A stretch of DNA of 5,848 nt from Schwartzia sp. (in: firmicutes) (GTDB lineage Bacteria > Bacillota > Negativicutes > Selenomonadales > Selenomonadaceae). The notes under the pieces were generated by a model. The model was not told where the DNA came from. It was given only the letters and a program-made list of their open reading frames with translations, and made no database searches. The stretch lies in NCBI GenBank assembly GCA_017939945.1, contig JAGAZS010000182.1, positions 1 to 5,848 of the forward strand. The letters are read 5' to 3'. Position numbers and translations under genes: made by a program. Of this stretch, positions 1 through 5,848 are shown one piece after another; positions within the stretch are counted from its first letter, which is position 1, and each line of letters opens with the position of its first letter.

Positions 1-430
1 CGAGGCTCGCCCGCTGCTGCTGCCCGCCCGAAAGCTCACGGGGGAAACGCTCCAGAAGCTCTTCGCCAATCCCGAGACGCGCCAGCATGGTTTCCTCGCC
101 TTCCGGAACCGGCGATTCGGGATGCTTTACCTTCCACGAAAGGCGAATATTGTCCCGCACGGTTTTCCACGGAAGCAGGCCGTAATTCTGCGGGATGAAA
201 CCGACGGAAAGAGCTTTCGGATTGACGGGCGCATCCGCGACAAGAACTTCGCCTTCATAATTGAAAGCGATGCCCGAAAGAATCCGCAGCAGCGTCGATT
301 TCCCGCAGCCGGACGGTCCGATGATCGCACAGGTGCCGCCCTTCGGCACATGCAGATTCATCTCCTCCAGCGCCATGCTCCGCCCATTTGCCGTATCGTA
401 ATACGCCGACAGGTTCGAGACGCGAATCAC
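1..430 (-). CDS. ABC transporter ATP-binding protein, nitrate/sulfonate/taurine importer type (partial, C-terminus off left edge)
   Basis: Cytoplasmic ATPase that would power an ABC importer with the binding protein encoded just upstream. Reading from the GTG at 430, 143 codons are visible: a Walker A motif GPSGCGKST at residues 38-46, a Q-loop with Gln81 in IPQNYGLLPW, and the ABC signature LSGGQQQR beginning at residue 133. Walker B, the D-loop and the switch histidine lie beyond the window. The LLPW context after the Q-loop glutamine is typical of the SsuB/TauB/NrtD group. The GTG start is supported by GGAG at 441-444 (10 nt upstream) and by a 4-base GTGA overlap with the stop of the binding-protein gene, which suggests translational coupling. 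The truncation is due only to the window edge. The ATPase assignment is certain; the transported substrate is unknown. Confidence 0.95.
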   Translation of the reverse strand, partial: MIRVSNLSAYYDTANGRSMALEEMNLHVPKGGTCAIIGPSGCGKSTLLRILSGIAFNYEGEVLVADAPVNPKALSVGFIPQNYGLLPWKTVRDNIRLSWKVKHPESPVPEGEETMLARLGIGEELLERFPRELSGGQQQRASL

Positions 431-1383
431 GGCAGGAAATCTCCGACGACAAGATTTTGATAGGTGTACTCCTGCTTGATCAAATCTTTCTCTTTCAGCC
501 AGCGCATGACCTCCGTCACGTCGCTCTCCTTCGGCAGTGCGACGGCGCGGTAATCGGGCAACTGCAGCGCGTCCTTCGCCGCGGCGGGGAAGCCGCTTTT
601 TTCCACGACCATCCTGATATATTCCTCCCGCGGCGTCTTCTTCAAATACTCAACCGCCTTGTTGTACGCGCGATACATCGCCTTCAGCGACTCCTTCTTC
701 TCCTCCGCAGCCTTTGCGGAAAACAGCATGACGCCTGGATTGATGCCAAGCTCGCCTGACCCGGTCAGGAATTTGCAGCCGTTTGCCACGGCAATGCTCG
801 CCATCGGCTCCGGCAGCGTCGCGGCAGGCAGCTTCCCGTTTTGCAGCATTTCGAGACGCGCGGGAATCTGCGGAATCGAAACCTTCTGCAACGCGTCCGA
901 GGCCATGCCGTTTTCCCGGAGAATCCGGTCGGTCACATACTCGATAATCGTGTTTCGGGAGACGGCGATGTCCGCCCCCGCCAATGAATGGACGTCCTTC
1001 GCTTCGTTCCCCTTGCCTGCGATCATTTGATAGGCGCCGTCCGTCGAGGACGTGACGCGAACGTCGAATCCGCCCGCCTTGGCAAATGCCGCCGCGAGCA
1101 AATCGGAAACCGCGCCGTCAAGCTGCCCGCTTTGCAAGGCCGCATCGCGATCCATCGCACTCTTGAACGGGTGAAGCGTCACCTCGACGCCCTCCTCGGC
1201 AAAATACCCCTTTTCCCGCGCAACAATGAACGGCACCGAATCCGTGTCGGGCATCAGCCCGACAGCAAGCGCCGGCTTCGCGCCTTTTTGCACGGGCGCA
1301 TCCTGCTTCGCCGGTTCCTTGCCGCAGCCGACAGAGAGAACAAGAGCCATCGCGCATAAGAGCAAAAACCATTTTTTGAGCAT
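427..1383 (-). CDS. ABC transporter substrate-binding lipoprotein, NMT1/THI5-like (SsuA/TauA/ThiY superfamily)
   Basis: Predicted extracytoplasmic solute-binding protein of 318 residues, the usual size for the family. The N-terminus is a lipoprotein signal peptide: Lys3-Lys4, a hydrophobic core at about residues 5-18, and a lipobox ending LSVGC, with Cys20 as the predicted lipidated residue. A polar linker (21-37) precedes the mature fold. Family-like features are the first strand VGLMPDTDSVPFIVAREKGYF (41-61) followed by EEGVEV, then DRDAALQSGQLDGAVSDLLAA (78-98), resembling the conserved 'A...G..D.....' segment of NMT1-like proteins, and an LPEPMA segment near residue 190. The start is fixed by a strong Shine-Dalgarno GGAGGG 7 nt upstream. 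The stop overlaps the ATPase start by four bases. Known substrates of the superfamily include sulfonates, taurine, nitrate and thiamine precursors; none can be chosen here. Family confident, substrate unknown. Confidence 0.9.
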   Translation of the reverse strand: MLKKWFLLLCAMALVLSVGCGKEPAKQDAPVQKGAKPALAVGLMPDTDSVPFIVAREKGYFAEEGVEVTLHPFKSAMDRDAALQSGQLDGAVSDLLAAAFAKAGGFDVRVTSSTDGAYQMIAGKGNEAKDVHSLAGADIAVSRNTIIEYVTDRILRENGMASDALQKVSIPQIPARLEMLQNGKLPAATLPEPMASIAVANGCKFLTGSGELGINPGVMLFSAKAAEEKKESLKAMYRAYNKAVEYLKKTPREEYIRMVVEKSGFPAAAKDALQLPDYRAVALPKESDVTEVMRWLKEKDLIKQEYTYQNLVVGDFLP

Positions 1384-1390
1384 TTCCTAT

Positions 1391-1396
1391 CCCTCC
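1391..1396 (-). promoter_or_regulatory. Shine-Dalgarno site of the binding-protein gene
   Basis: GGAGGG on the minus strand, 7 nt before the ATG at 1383. It is unusual because it abuts the T run of the upstream hairpin (1397-1403), so the possible terminator and the ribosome binding site are contiguous. Confidence 0.85.
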
Positions 1397-1418
1397 AAAA
1401 AAACAGCGCGGCACGCTG
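1397..1418 (-). terminator. Probable rho-independent terminator of the cysS-rlmB operon, or leader attenuator of the transporter
   Basis: Read on the minus strand, CAGCG (1418-1414), a 5-nt loop and CGCTG (1408-1404) form a GC-rich 5-bp hairpin, extendable by a G-T pair, followed directly by seven T (1403-1397). It starts 38 nt after the stop of the coiled-coil gene, a normal place for an operon terminator. The core stem is short for a strong terminator. A second, longer pairing is possible: AGCGCGG (1444-1438) with CCGCGCT (1411-1405), flanked by A and T runs. The two pairings compete for the same 3' arm. Terminator function is likely but not proven from sequence. Confidence 0.6.
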
Positions 1419-1430
1419 CAAAAAATGCAA

Positions 1431-1459
1431 TTCATAACCGCGCTTTTTAATTATGTTAC
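1431..1459 (-). promoter_or_regulatory. Weak candidate promoter for the transporter genes
   Basis: On the minus strand, GTAACA (1459-1454) and TATGAA (1436-1431) are separated by 17 nt and each match the sigma-70 -35 and -10 consensus at 4 of 6 positions. The -35 box overlaps the stop codon of the coiled-coil gene. If real, transcription would begin before the hairpin at 1404-1418 and place it in the leader. Two 4/6 boxes occur often by chance in AT-rich gaps, so this is only a candidate. Confidence 0.2.
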
Positions 1460-2187
1460 CCTTTTGTCGACAACGAGCCGATCATATCCATCGCGCTCTC
1501 GAAAAAGCGCAGGATTTTTTGCACCGTTTCCTCGTGCTCTTCGTAAGTCTTCATTGCCTTATCTTTCATATCCTCAGCCTTCCGGCGCATCTCTTCGATT
1601 TCGGCGAGCTTCGTATTCAGCATTTTGAGCGTTTCCGCCGCCTCGTCGATAGAGCGATTGATCTCCTCCACGTCTCGTTTGGAGCGGGTCTGGATATTCT
1701 CGTTTTCCTCCTGCTGTCTCTTGCGCTCCTTATCCTTGCCCGTGACTTCTTCCCAAACCTTGCGGACGGAAGATTTGTTGCGCTCCGCCTGGTCCATTTG
1801 CTCGTTGCGTCCCGCCGCACGGTCAGCCTGCGCCTCCAGCTCACGCTGGCGCGCCTCCAGCGCCTTCTTTTCCCGCTCCAGTGCCTCGCGCTGCTCGCGG
1901 ATGGCCGCCTCCTGCTTACGAAGGCTCTCCTCCTGTTTCGCGAAAATCAATTCCTGCTGGATCCGGTCATTCTTTGCCTCCTGGGATTTGTCGTGCAGAT
2001 AGCCTGCACCGAGAAAACCGCCGCCCAGTGCGACAAAAAACACCAGTGCCAAAAGCGCCCAGCGCCAGCGACGTCCTTCGGAAGACGATTCATCTTCTTC
2101 CGGCTCGTCCGGCACGGAAAGCGTCTCCTGCTTCGTCGATACGGGCAATTTCTCGTCGTCCCAGCGCCCGTCACGCTTTGCCGTCAT
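1456..2187 (-). CDS. Single-pass membrane protein with long coiled coil, function unknown
   Basis: A 243-residue protein not assigned to a named family. Residues 1-39 are polar and acidic (DEPEEDESSSE at 28-37), then RRWRW leads into one hydrophobic segment at about 43-63 (ALLALVFFVALGGGFLGAGYL). The rest is very rich in Glu, Lys, Arg, Gln and Ala, with almost no proline. Two coiled-coil stretches are likely, about 66-125 and 152-228, separated by a region with Gly126 and Gly150. The basic cluster before the membrane segment suggests a cytoplasmic N-terminus and an extracytoplasmic coiled-coil domain (positive-inside rule, inference). The ATG is preceded by GGAAGGGG about 9 nt upstream, and the start overlaps the end of the preceding gene by 17 nt, so it belongs to the same operon. 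It is the last gene before the terminator-like hairpin. A cell-envelope or scaffold role is possible, but no motif identifies one. Confidence 0.85.
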   Translation of the reverse strand: MTAKRDGRWDDEKLPVSTKQETLSVPDEPEEDESSSEGRRWRWALLALVFFVALGGGFLGAGYLHDKSQEAKNDRIQQELIFAKQEESLRKQEAAIREQREALEREKKALEARQRELEAQADRAAGRNEQMDQAERNKSSVRKVWEEVTGKDKERKRQQEENENIQTRSKRDVEEINRSIDEAAETLKMLNTKLAEIEEMRRKAEDMKDKAMKTYEEHEETVQKILRFFESAMDMIGSLSTKG

Positions 2188-2584
2188 CGTTTTTCGCCCC
2201 TTCCGTCATCATATACGCATGCTCTTTTTTCATCGTCTCGCAAAGACGCCGGAGCGTCCATAGTGTATTGAACGGCGTCACCACCGCTTTGTACCGGATT
2301 GGCGGGATTTCCGCCTCCTTCATCGCCGCCAGCAGCTGGTCGAGTCTCTTGCCCTTGATATGATCGATCACCATGACCGGCTCAGGAAAATCGAATTCCG
2401 TCGCGTCATCCTGCGGCGCCGGCTTGAATCCTCGCAGCCCGAGCAGGAAGCCGACTTTTTCCCGCCAGCTTTCCTCCGGCAATGCGCGACACTCGACGCC
2501 GAGCTTTCGCATGACGGCGCGCACCGCTTCAAACATTTCCGCGTCAAACCGATAGCATAAGACCTTTTCCGCCGCTTTTTTCAT
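2171..2584 (-). CDS. DUF3783-type small protein, function unknown
   Basis: A 137-residue protein without signal peptide or membrane segment, so probably cytoplasmic. I recognise it as resembling the DUF3783 family from memory: an N-terminal segment VLCYRFDAEMFEAVRAVMRKLGV (8-30), a central VGFLLGLRGF (44-53), a VMVIDHIKGKRLDQLLAAMKEAEIP stretch (70-94), and the C-terminal KAVVTPFNTLW (99-109), which resembles the family's 'KAVLTPTN..W' signature. The reading frame stays open upstream to 2821, but that part is out-of-frame rlmB sequence. The true start is the ATG at 2584, which shares ATGA with the rlmB stop (4-nt overlap) and has GAAAGG 6 nt upstream. Tight coupling to rlmB suggests co-translation. 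The acidic patch PQDDATEFDFPEP (57-69) is a likely linker. The biochemical role is unknown. Family call fairly sure; function not inferred. Confidence 0.85.
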   Translation of the reverse strand: MKKAAEKVLCYRFDAEMFEAVRAVMRKLGVECRALPEESWREKVGFLLGLRGFKPAPQDDATEFDFPEPVMVIDHIKGKRLDQLLAAMKEAEIPPIRYKAVVTPFNTLWTLRRLCETMKKEHAYMMTEGAKNDDGKA

Positions 2585-3438
2585 GGCTTGCCTTTCTTTT
2601 CCCGCTGGCGGAGCGACTCGTACATCAATACCGCGCCCGCCACCGATACATTCAACGAATTGATTTTCCCGAGCATCGGAATCCGCACGAGAATGTCGCA
2701 GCTTTCGCGCACGAGACGGGAAATGCCTCGTCCCTCGTTCCCGACGACAAGCACCGTCGCCCCGGTCAGATCGGCGTCGAAATAATCCACCGTCCCGTCC
2801 ATATCGGCCCCGATAATCCAAAAGCCTTCCTTTTTCAAATCCTTTATGGTCTGCGCAATATTCCCGATCCGCGCCACAGGCACATATTCCACCGCCCCGG
2901 CGGAAGTCTTCGCCACCGTTGCGGATAACGGGCAGCTCCGCCGTCTCGGGATCAGTACCCCGTCTACGCCGACGGCGTCCGCCGTACGCAGGATCGCGCC
3001 GAGATTATGCGGGTCCTCCAGTTCGTCGAGCAAAAGCAGGAACGGGGAATCGCTCTTTTTTCCCGCCGACTCCAAAAGTTCGTCCAACGACGTATAATCC
3101 ACCGGAGATGTATAGGCCAGCACGCCCTGATGGCGAAAACCGCGAGCGATAGCCTCAATCTGGCTTCGCGCGCCCATTTCGACTATCGCCCCGTTCTCCC
3201 GCGCGATCCGGATAATCTCACGAACCGAGCCCTGCCCGTCCTGATCGGCGACGAGCAGGCGATTGACGGTGCGTCCGCTTTTCAAAGCTTCCGTCACCGC
3301 ATTGCGCCCGACGACGACGTCTTCCGGCAACGAAACGCTCTTCTCTGGAATGGGACGCGGCGCCTTAACCGACGGTCGCGGCGCTTTGCCCTCGCCCCTG
3401 CCCTTCTCATTTCCGACGGGTCTTTTCTTTTTCTCCAT
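2581..3438 (-). CDS. rlmB: 23S rRNA (guanosine-2251-2'-O)-methyltransferase, SpoU/TrmH family
   Basis: SAM-dependent SPOUT methyltransferase expected to 2'-O-methylate G2251 in the 23S rRNA P-loop. The 285-residue protein has a basic, proline-rich extension at 1-38 that is absent from the shorter E. coli enzyme. A substrate-binding domain follows (about 41-115, from VVVGRNAVTEAL), then the trefoil-knot catalytic domain (about 131-280). All three SpoU motifs are intact: motif 1 LDELEDPHNLGAILRTADA (137-155, with Arg151), motif 2 LVVGNEGRGISRLVRE (230-245), and motif 3 IPMLGKINSLNVSVAGA (253-269, with Asn260). The start ATG lies 1 nt after the thyX stop, and its GAGGA site (3444-3448) sits inside the last thyX codons, implying coupling. 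Its place near cysS and mrnC is the standard Firmicutes context. The related TrmH or RlmB-like paralogues are alternatives, but gene context favours RlmB. Confidence 0.95.
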   Translation of the reverse strand: MEKKKRPVGNEKGRGEGKAPRPSVKAPRPIPEKSVSLPEDVVVGRNAVTEALKSGRTVNRLLVADQDGQGSVREIIRIARENGAIVEMGARSQIEAIARGFRHQGVLAYTSPVDYTSLDELLESAGKKSDSPFLLLLDELEDPHNLGAILRTADAVGVDGVLIPRRRSCPLSATVAKTSAGAVEYVPVARIGNIAQTIKDLKKEGFWIIGADMDGTVDYFDADLTGATVLVVGNEGRGISRLVRESCDILVRIPMLGKINSLNVSVAGAVLMYESLRQREKKGKP

Positions 3439-3439
3439 T

Positions 3440-4129
3440 TCATTCCTCGCGGAGTTTCATCATTTCATTGAATTTCCCGCAGGTCATCTTACCTTCGGGA
3501 CAGCGCCCCGTCTGCACGCAGGTCGCCCCCGCGTTCTTGAACAGCAGCGGCGCGACCTTCTTGACCTCCGCCAGCATTTTATAGGCAAGTTCGCGGATTT
3601 CCCACTGCGCCCGGTTGCAGCAGCGCAGATTGAAGAAGTGCAGCAGCGAGCGCGCGTTCATCGTCACGACGATTTTCGTCTCCGCCGCGTTTGCCAGCAC
3701 ATAGCGCGCGTCCTCTTTCGGCACGCCCATTTCCGTGAACATATCGTAAGCCGCCCGGATTTCTTTCATCAGCGCGTCGAATTTCTCCTTCGCCTCCGGC
3801 TTTTCGGCAATCGACGGCGGCGTGACATAGGCGAAATCATGAGCCGCGACATACCGCTGGGACTGCTGGGAATAGGACGCGATCCGATGGCGTACGAGCT
3901 GATGGGTCAGCGTCCGCGACACGCCCTCGATTCCAAACGTGAAGGACACATGCTCCAGCGTAGAGGCGTGCCCCATCTCGACCAGCATCTTGACCATCTT
4001 TTCCACGGTCTCAGGCGTCATCTTCTCCGACAGCTCCGCCGCCCCGGACGGCGAATAGCAAAGCCACGCCGACATGGCGATGACGCGCTCCGGCTCCGGC
4101 GTATGTTCCAAAAGCGTTACCTGAATCAT
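3440..4129 (-). CDS. thyX: Flavin-dependent thymidylate synthase
   Basis: Cytoplasmic FAD enzyme that makes dTMP from dUMP using methylene-tetrahydrofolate and reduced flavin, independent of the classical ThyA reaction. At 229 residues it is a normal ThyX length. The diagnostic motif RHRx7S is complete at residues 80-90 (R80 H81 R82 ... S90, followed by QRY). Other expected elements are HASTLEH (54-60) and the C-terminal NARSL (158-162) and RAQWEIR (173-179), which form the nucleotide and folate-site core of the family. The C-terminal tail has CVQTGRCPEGKMTCGK (204-219), a cysteine-containing tail I recall from many Firmicutes ThyX proteins. The start is fixed by the strong AAGGAGGG site just upstream; the mrnC stop is 12 nt away. 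Presence of ThyX often goes with absence of ThyA, but that cannot be judged here. Confidence 0.97.
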   Translation of the reverse strand: MIQVTLLEHTPEPERVIAMSAWLCYSPSGAAELSEKMTPETVEKMVKMLVEMGHASTLEHVSFTFGIEGVSRTLTHQLVRHRIASYSQQSQRYVAAHDFAYVTPPSIAEKPEAKEKFDALMKEIRAAYDMFTEMGVPKEDARYVLANAAETKIVVTMNARSLLHFFNLRCCNRAQWEIRELAYKMLAEVKKVAPLLFKNAGATCVQTGRCPEGKMTCGKFNEMMKLREE

Positions 4130-4133
4130 ATTG

Positions 4134-4141
4134 CCCTCCTT
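4134..4141 (-). promoter_or_regulatory. Strong Shine-Dalgarno site of thyX
   Basis: AAGGAGGG on the minus strand directly follows the mrnC stop codon and lies 4 nt before the thyX ATG. It nearly fills the 12-nt gap and settles the thyX start. It is the closest match to the 16S rRNA 3' end in this operon, stronger than the sites of mrnC and rlmB, which may rely more on coupling. Confidence 0.85.
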
Positions 4142-4621
4142 TTACGGCTTGTTTGCCGCCATTTCCTTCGCGATTGCCCGAAACGCCGCCTCAGAGATTT
4201 CCCGCAAGCGGACCGTTTCATTTTTCAAATACAGGGTTCCCAAAAGGGTCTCGAATCCCGTACTGATATGGTATTCCTGCACCGTCGAAGCGCGGGGCGT
4301 ACGGCTCTGCGCGTTCCGCCCCCGCCGGAAGATTTCCTTTTCCTCCTCGGTCAGCATCGGCTCAATTTCCGCGTAAGCGCGCGCCTGCCCAACCGCCGAG
4401 ACGATTTTCGCGCTGAAATCATTCAGGATATTGACCTGCGTCTGCGTATAAGACAGGAGCCGCTTCCGCACGAAAAGATGAAAAACCGCGTCTCCGACGA
4501 AAGCCAGCACCAGCGGGTGTATTTCTCCCGCGTCGACTTCTTCATATTTCTGCTTCAGCTCGCCCGCTTCGTCCAGCTCGAAAACCGACGCCGCGATTCT
4601 CTGACGGTCTTTGAATCTCAT
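4142..4621 (-). CDS. mrnC: Mini-ribonuclease III
   Basis: Dimeric double-strand-specific ribonuclease that matures the ends of 23S rRNA in Firmicutes. It contains only the RNase III catalytic domain and lacks the dsRNA-binding domain. From the chosen start it is 159 residues. The motif HPLVLAFVGDAVFHLFVRKRLL (35-56) holds the catalytic Asp44, and the second catalytic helix is STGFETLLGTLYL (120-132) with Glu124. The basic GRNAQSRTPR stretch (101-110) fits the RNA-binding loop of this family. The N-terminal 20-odd residues before the core are longer than in the B. subtilis protein. I chose the ATG at 4621 because it forms a 4-nt ATGA overlap with the cysS stop and has GGTGGA 7 nt upstream. A GTG at 4633 would add four residues and cannot be excluded. 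Confidence 0.93.
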   Translation of the reverse strand: MRFKDRQRIAASVFELDEAGELKQKYEEVDAGEIHPLVLAFVGDAVFHLFVRKRLLSYTQTQVNILNDFSAKIVSAVGQARAYAEIEPMLTEEEKEIFRRGRNAQSRTPRASTVQEYHISTGFETLLGTLYLKNETVRLREISEAAFRAIAKEMAANKP

Positions 4622-5848
4622 GCGCGCTTCCACCGCGTGCCCGCCGCAGAATCCTCCAGGACAATGCCGCGCGCTTTCAGGCTGTCACGGATTTCGTCCG
4701 CCCGCGCCCAGTTCTTCGCCTTGCGCGCCGCCAATCGTTCCTCGACCAGAGCGTCGATTTCCGCGTCCTCGTCGCTCTTTACCGCCGCTTTCTCCAAAAT
4801 GCCGATAATCTCCGTCATGTCTTCAAAAGCCGCCCGGACACGCTCAAAATTCTTCGCGTCAAAAGCCTTCCCGTGATTCACGACGTCGTTGTAATAGACA
4901 TTGACGTCCTTTGCCACGGCAAACAAATGGCTGATGGCCAGCGCGGTATTGAAATCGTCCTCCATCGCGTCGTAAAAGGCCTCGCGCGACTTTTCCGCGG
5001 ATGCCGCAAGCTCCGCCGCCGTGTCCGCATCCCCTTCCCGCGCGGAAAGGGACTCCAGATTATCCTTCGCATTCGCAAGCCGCGAAAGGCTGGCCTGCGC
5101 GTCCTTCAGGCGTTCGTCGCTGAAATCCAGAGGACTGCGGTAATGCGTCTGCAAAATGAAGAACCGCACGACCTCCCCCGGATATTTTTCGAGAATATCC
5201 GCCACCGTAAAGAAGTTGTTCAGCGACTTACTCATCTTCTCATTGTGGATCGTGATAAATCCGTTGTGCACCCAATACCGGGCGAAACAGTCCGAGCCGC
5301 CGCAATACGCCTGCGACTGGGCAATCTCATTCTCATGGTGCGGGAAAATCAAGTCACTGCCGCCGCCGTGGAAGTCAAAGGTCTTGCCGAGATACTTCAA
5401 CGACATCGTCGAGCATTCGATATGCCAGCCGGGACGCCCTTTTCCCCACGGGCTTTCCCAATACGGCTCGCCCGGCTTCGCGGCCTTCCAAAGCGCGAAA
5501 TCCATCGGATTCTTTTTCCGCGCGTCCACCTCGACCCGCGCGCCCGCCATCATATCGTCGAGATTGCGCCCGCTGAGCTTTCCGTAATCCTCGAAAGCTT
5601 CGACACTGTAATAGACGTCGCCTTCCAGTTCATAAGCGAAGCCTTTGTCCACAAGCCCCTGCACCATTTCGATAATCTCCGGTATCGTCTCCGACACCCG
5701 CGGGTAGACGTCGGCGCGGCGCACGTTCAGCTCGTCCATCACTTCGAAATACGCGCCGATATATCGATCCGCCACGTCCTTCCAGGTCACGCCCCTCTCA
5801 TTCGCCGTGCGGATAATTTTGTCGTCCACGTCCGTGAAATTCTGGATA
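4618..5848 (-). CDS. cysS: Cysteinyl-tRNA synthetase (partial, N-terminus off right edge)
   Basis: Class I aminoacyl-tRNA synthetase that charges tRNA-Cys with cysteine in the cytoplasm. In-frame coding continues to the right edge, where IQNFTDVDDKII is the conserved CysRS segment; 409 residues are visible. Counting from the GTG-encoded valine at 5829, zinc ligands corresponding to E. coli Cys209, His234 and Glu238 are seen as Cys139 (GWHIECS), His164 and Glu168 (FPHHENEIAQ). The class I signature EKMSKSLNNF is at 197-206. The anticodon-binding helical domain fills the C-terminal part, ending AGTRWKRA. About 60-65 N-terminal residues, with the HIGH motif and the first zinc cysteine, lie outside the window. 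The GTG at 5829 is internal and not a start. The stop overlaps the mrnC start by 4 nt, making cysS the first visible gene of the operon. Confidence 0.98.
   Translation of the reverse strand, partial: IQNFTDVDDKIIRTANERGVTWKDVADRYIGAYFEVMDELNVRRADVYPRVSETIPEIIEMVQGLVDKGFAYELEGDVYYSVEAFEDYGKLSGRNLDDMMAGARVEVDARKKNPMDFALWKAAKPGEPYWESPWGKGRPGWHIECSTMSLKYLGKTFDFHGGGSDLIFPHHENEIAQSQAYCGGSDCFARYWVHNGFITIHNEKMSKSLNNFFTVADILEKYPGEVVRFFILQTHYRSPLDFSDERLKDAQASLSRLANAKDNLESLSAREGDADTAAELAASAEKSREAFYDAMEDDFNTALAISHLFAVAKDVNVYYNDVVNHGKAFDAKNFERVRAAFEDMTEIIGILEKAAVKSDEDAEIDALVEERLAARKAKNWARADEIRDSLKARGIVLEDSAAGTRWKRA

Noticed and set aside
127..452. Small minus-strand open frames inside the ATPase gene
   Set aside because: They are out of frame with the ATPase reading that yields Walker A, Q-loop and signature motifs.
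1404..1444. Riboswitch (for example TPP or SAM) ahead of the transporter
   Set aside because: The whole gap is only 72 nt and contains none of the conserved cores I would recognise; a simple hairpin with a T run explains it.
1453..2271. Open frame of 272 codons on the plus strand opposite the coiled-coil gene
   Set aside because: The product is a Leu/Arg-rich mirror of Glu/Lys/Gln/Arg codons. The minus-strand gene has a good ribosome binding site, operon context and sensible protein composition, so the plus frame is an artefact.
2585..2821. N-terminal extension of the DUF3783 gene up to an in-frame start at 2821
   Set aside because: This segment is rlmB read in another frame and gives an Arg/Gly-rich nonsense sequence. 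The ATG at 2584 with the ATGA overlap and ribosome binding site is the natural start.
3263..4876. Long open frame of 537 codons on the plus strand
   Set aside because: It lies antisense to rlmB, thyX, mrnC and cysS, all of which have intact family motifs. Its translation is Arg/Leu/His-rich with no recognisable domain, as expected opposite GC-rich coding sequence with biased third positions.
5827..5829. GTG as the cysS start codon
   Set aside because: The frame continues upstream as IQNFTD, part of the conserved CysRS segment NFTDVDDK, so the GTG codes for an internal valine and the gene is cut by the window edge.

Overview
All recognisable genes in this window lie on the minus strand, so the window reads right to left. 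The gene order cysS-mrnC-rlmB is a well-known Firmicutes (Bacillota) arrangement. The sequence looks GC-rich (mid-to-high 50s per cent by eye, not counted), ribosome binding sites are strong, and a lipoprotein-type binding protein is present. Together these fit a GC-rich Bacillota lineage, possibly the Negativicutes (Selenomonas-like). The phylum-level placement is reasonable; the class is an inference without database support.

Right part (about 5848 to 1456) is a compact gene string: cysS (cysteinyl-tRNA synthetase, N-terminus beyond the right edge), mrnC (Mini-ribonuclease III, 23S rRNA maturation), thyX (flavin-dependent thymidylate synthase), rlmB (23S rRNA Gm2251 methyltransferase), a small DUF3783-type protein of unknown function, and a single-pass membrane protein with a long coiled coil. 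Junctions are 4-nt ATGA overlaps (cysS/mrnC, rlmB/DUF3783), a 12-nt gap (mrnC/thyX), a 1-nt gap (thyX/rlmB) and a 17-nt overlap (DUF3783/coiled coil). This spacing implies one co-transcribed and partly translationally coupled operon. Its theme is tRNA charging, rRNA processing and rRNA modification, with dTMP synthesis inserted and two uncharacterised genes at the end.

A 72-nt gap (1384-1455) follows. It holds a hairpin with a seven-T run in the minus direction, probably the operon terminator. The T run touches the Shine-Dalgarno sequence of the next gene, so it may also act as a leader attenuator.

Left part (1383 to 1) begins an ABC importer of the nitrate/sulfonate/thiamine-precursor type: a lipoprotein substrate-binding protein, then an ATPase that overlaps it by four bases (GTGA) and runs off the left edge. 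The permease is not in view and would be expected further left. The substrate cannot be read from the sequence.

No tRNA, rRNA, CRISPR array, insertion sequence or prophage gene was seen, and no stretch above 300 bases lacks a gene. The region is mostly ordinary core genome. The points most worth a second look are the two unknown genes ending the operon and the hairpin before the transporter.
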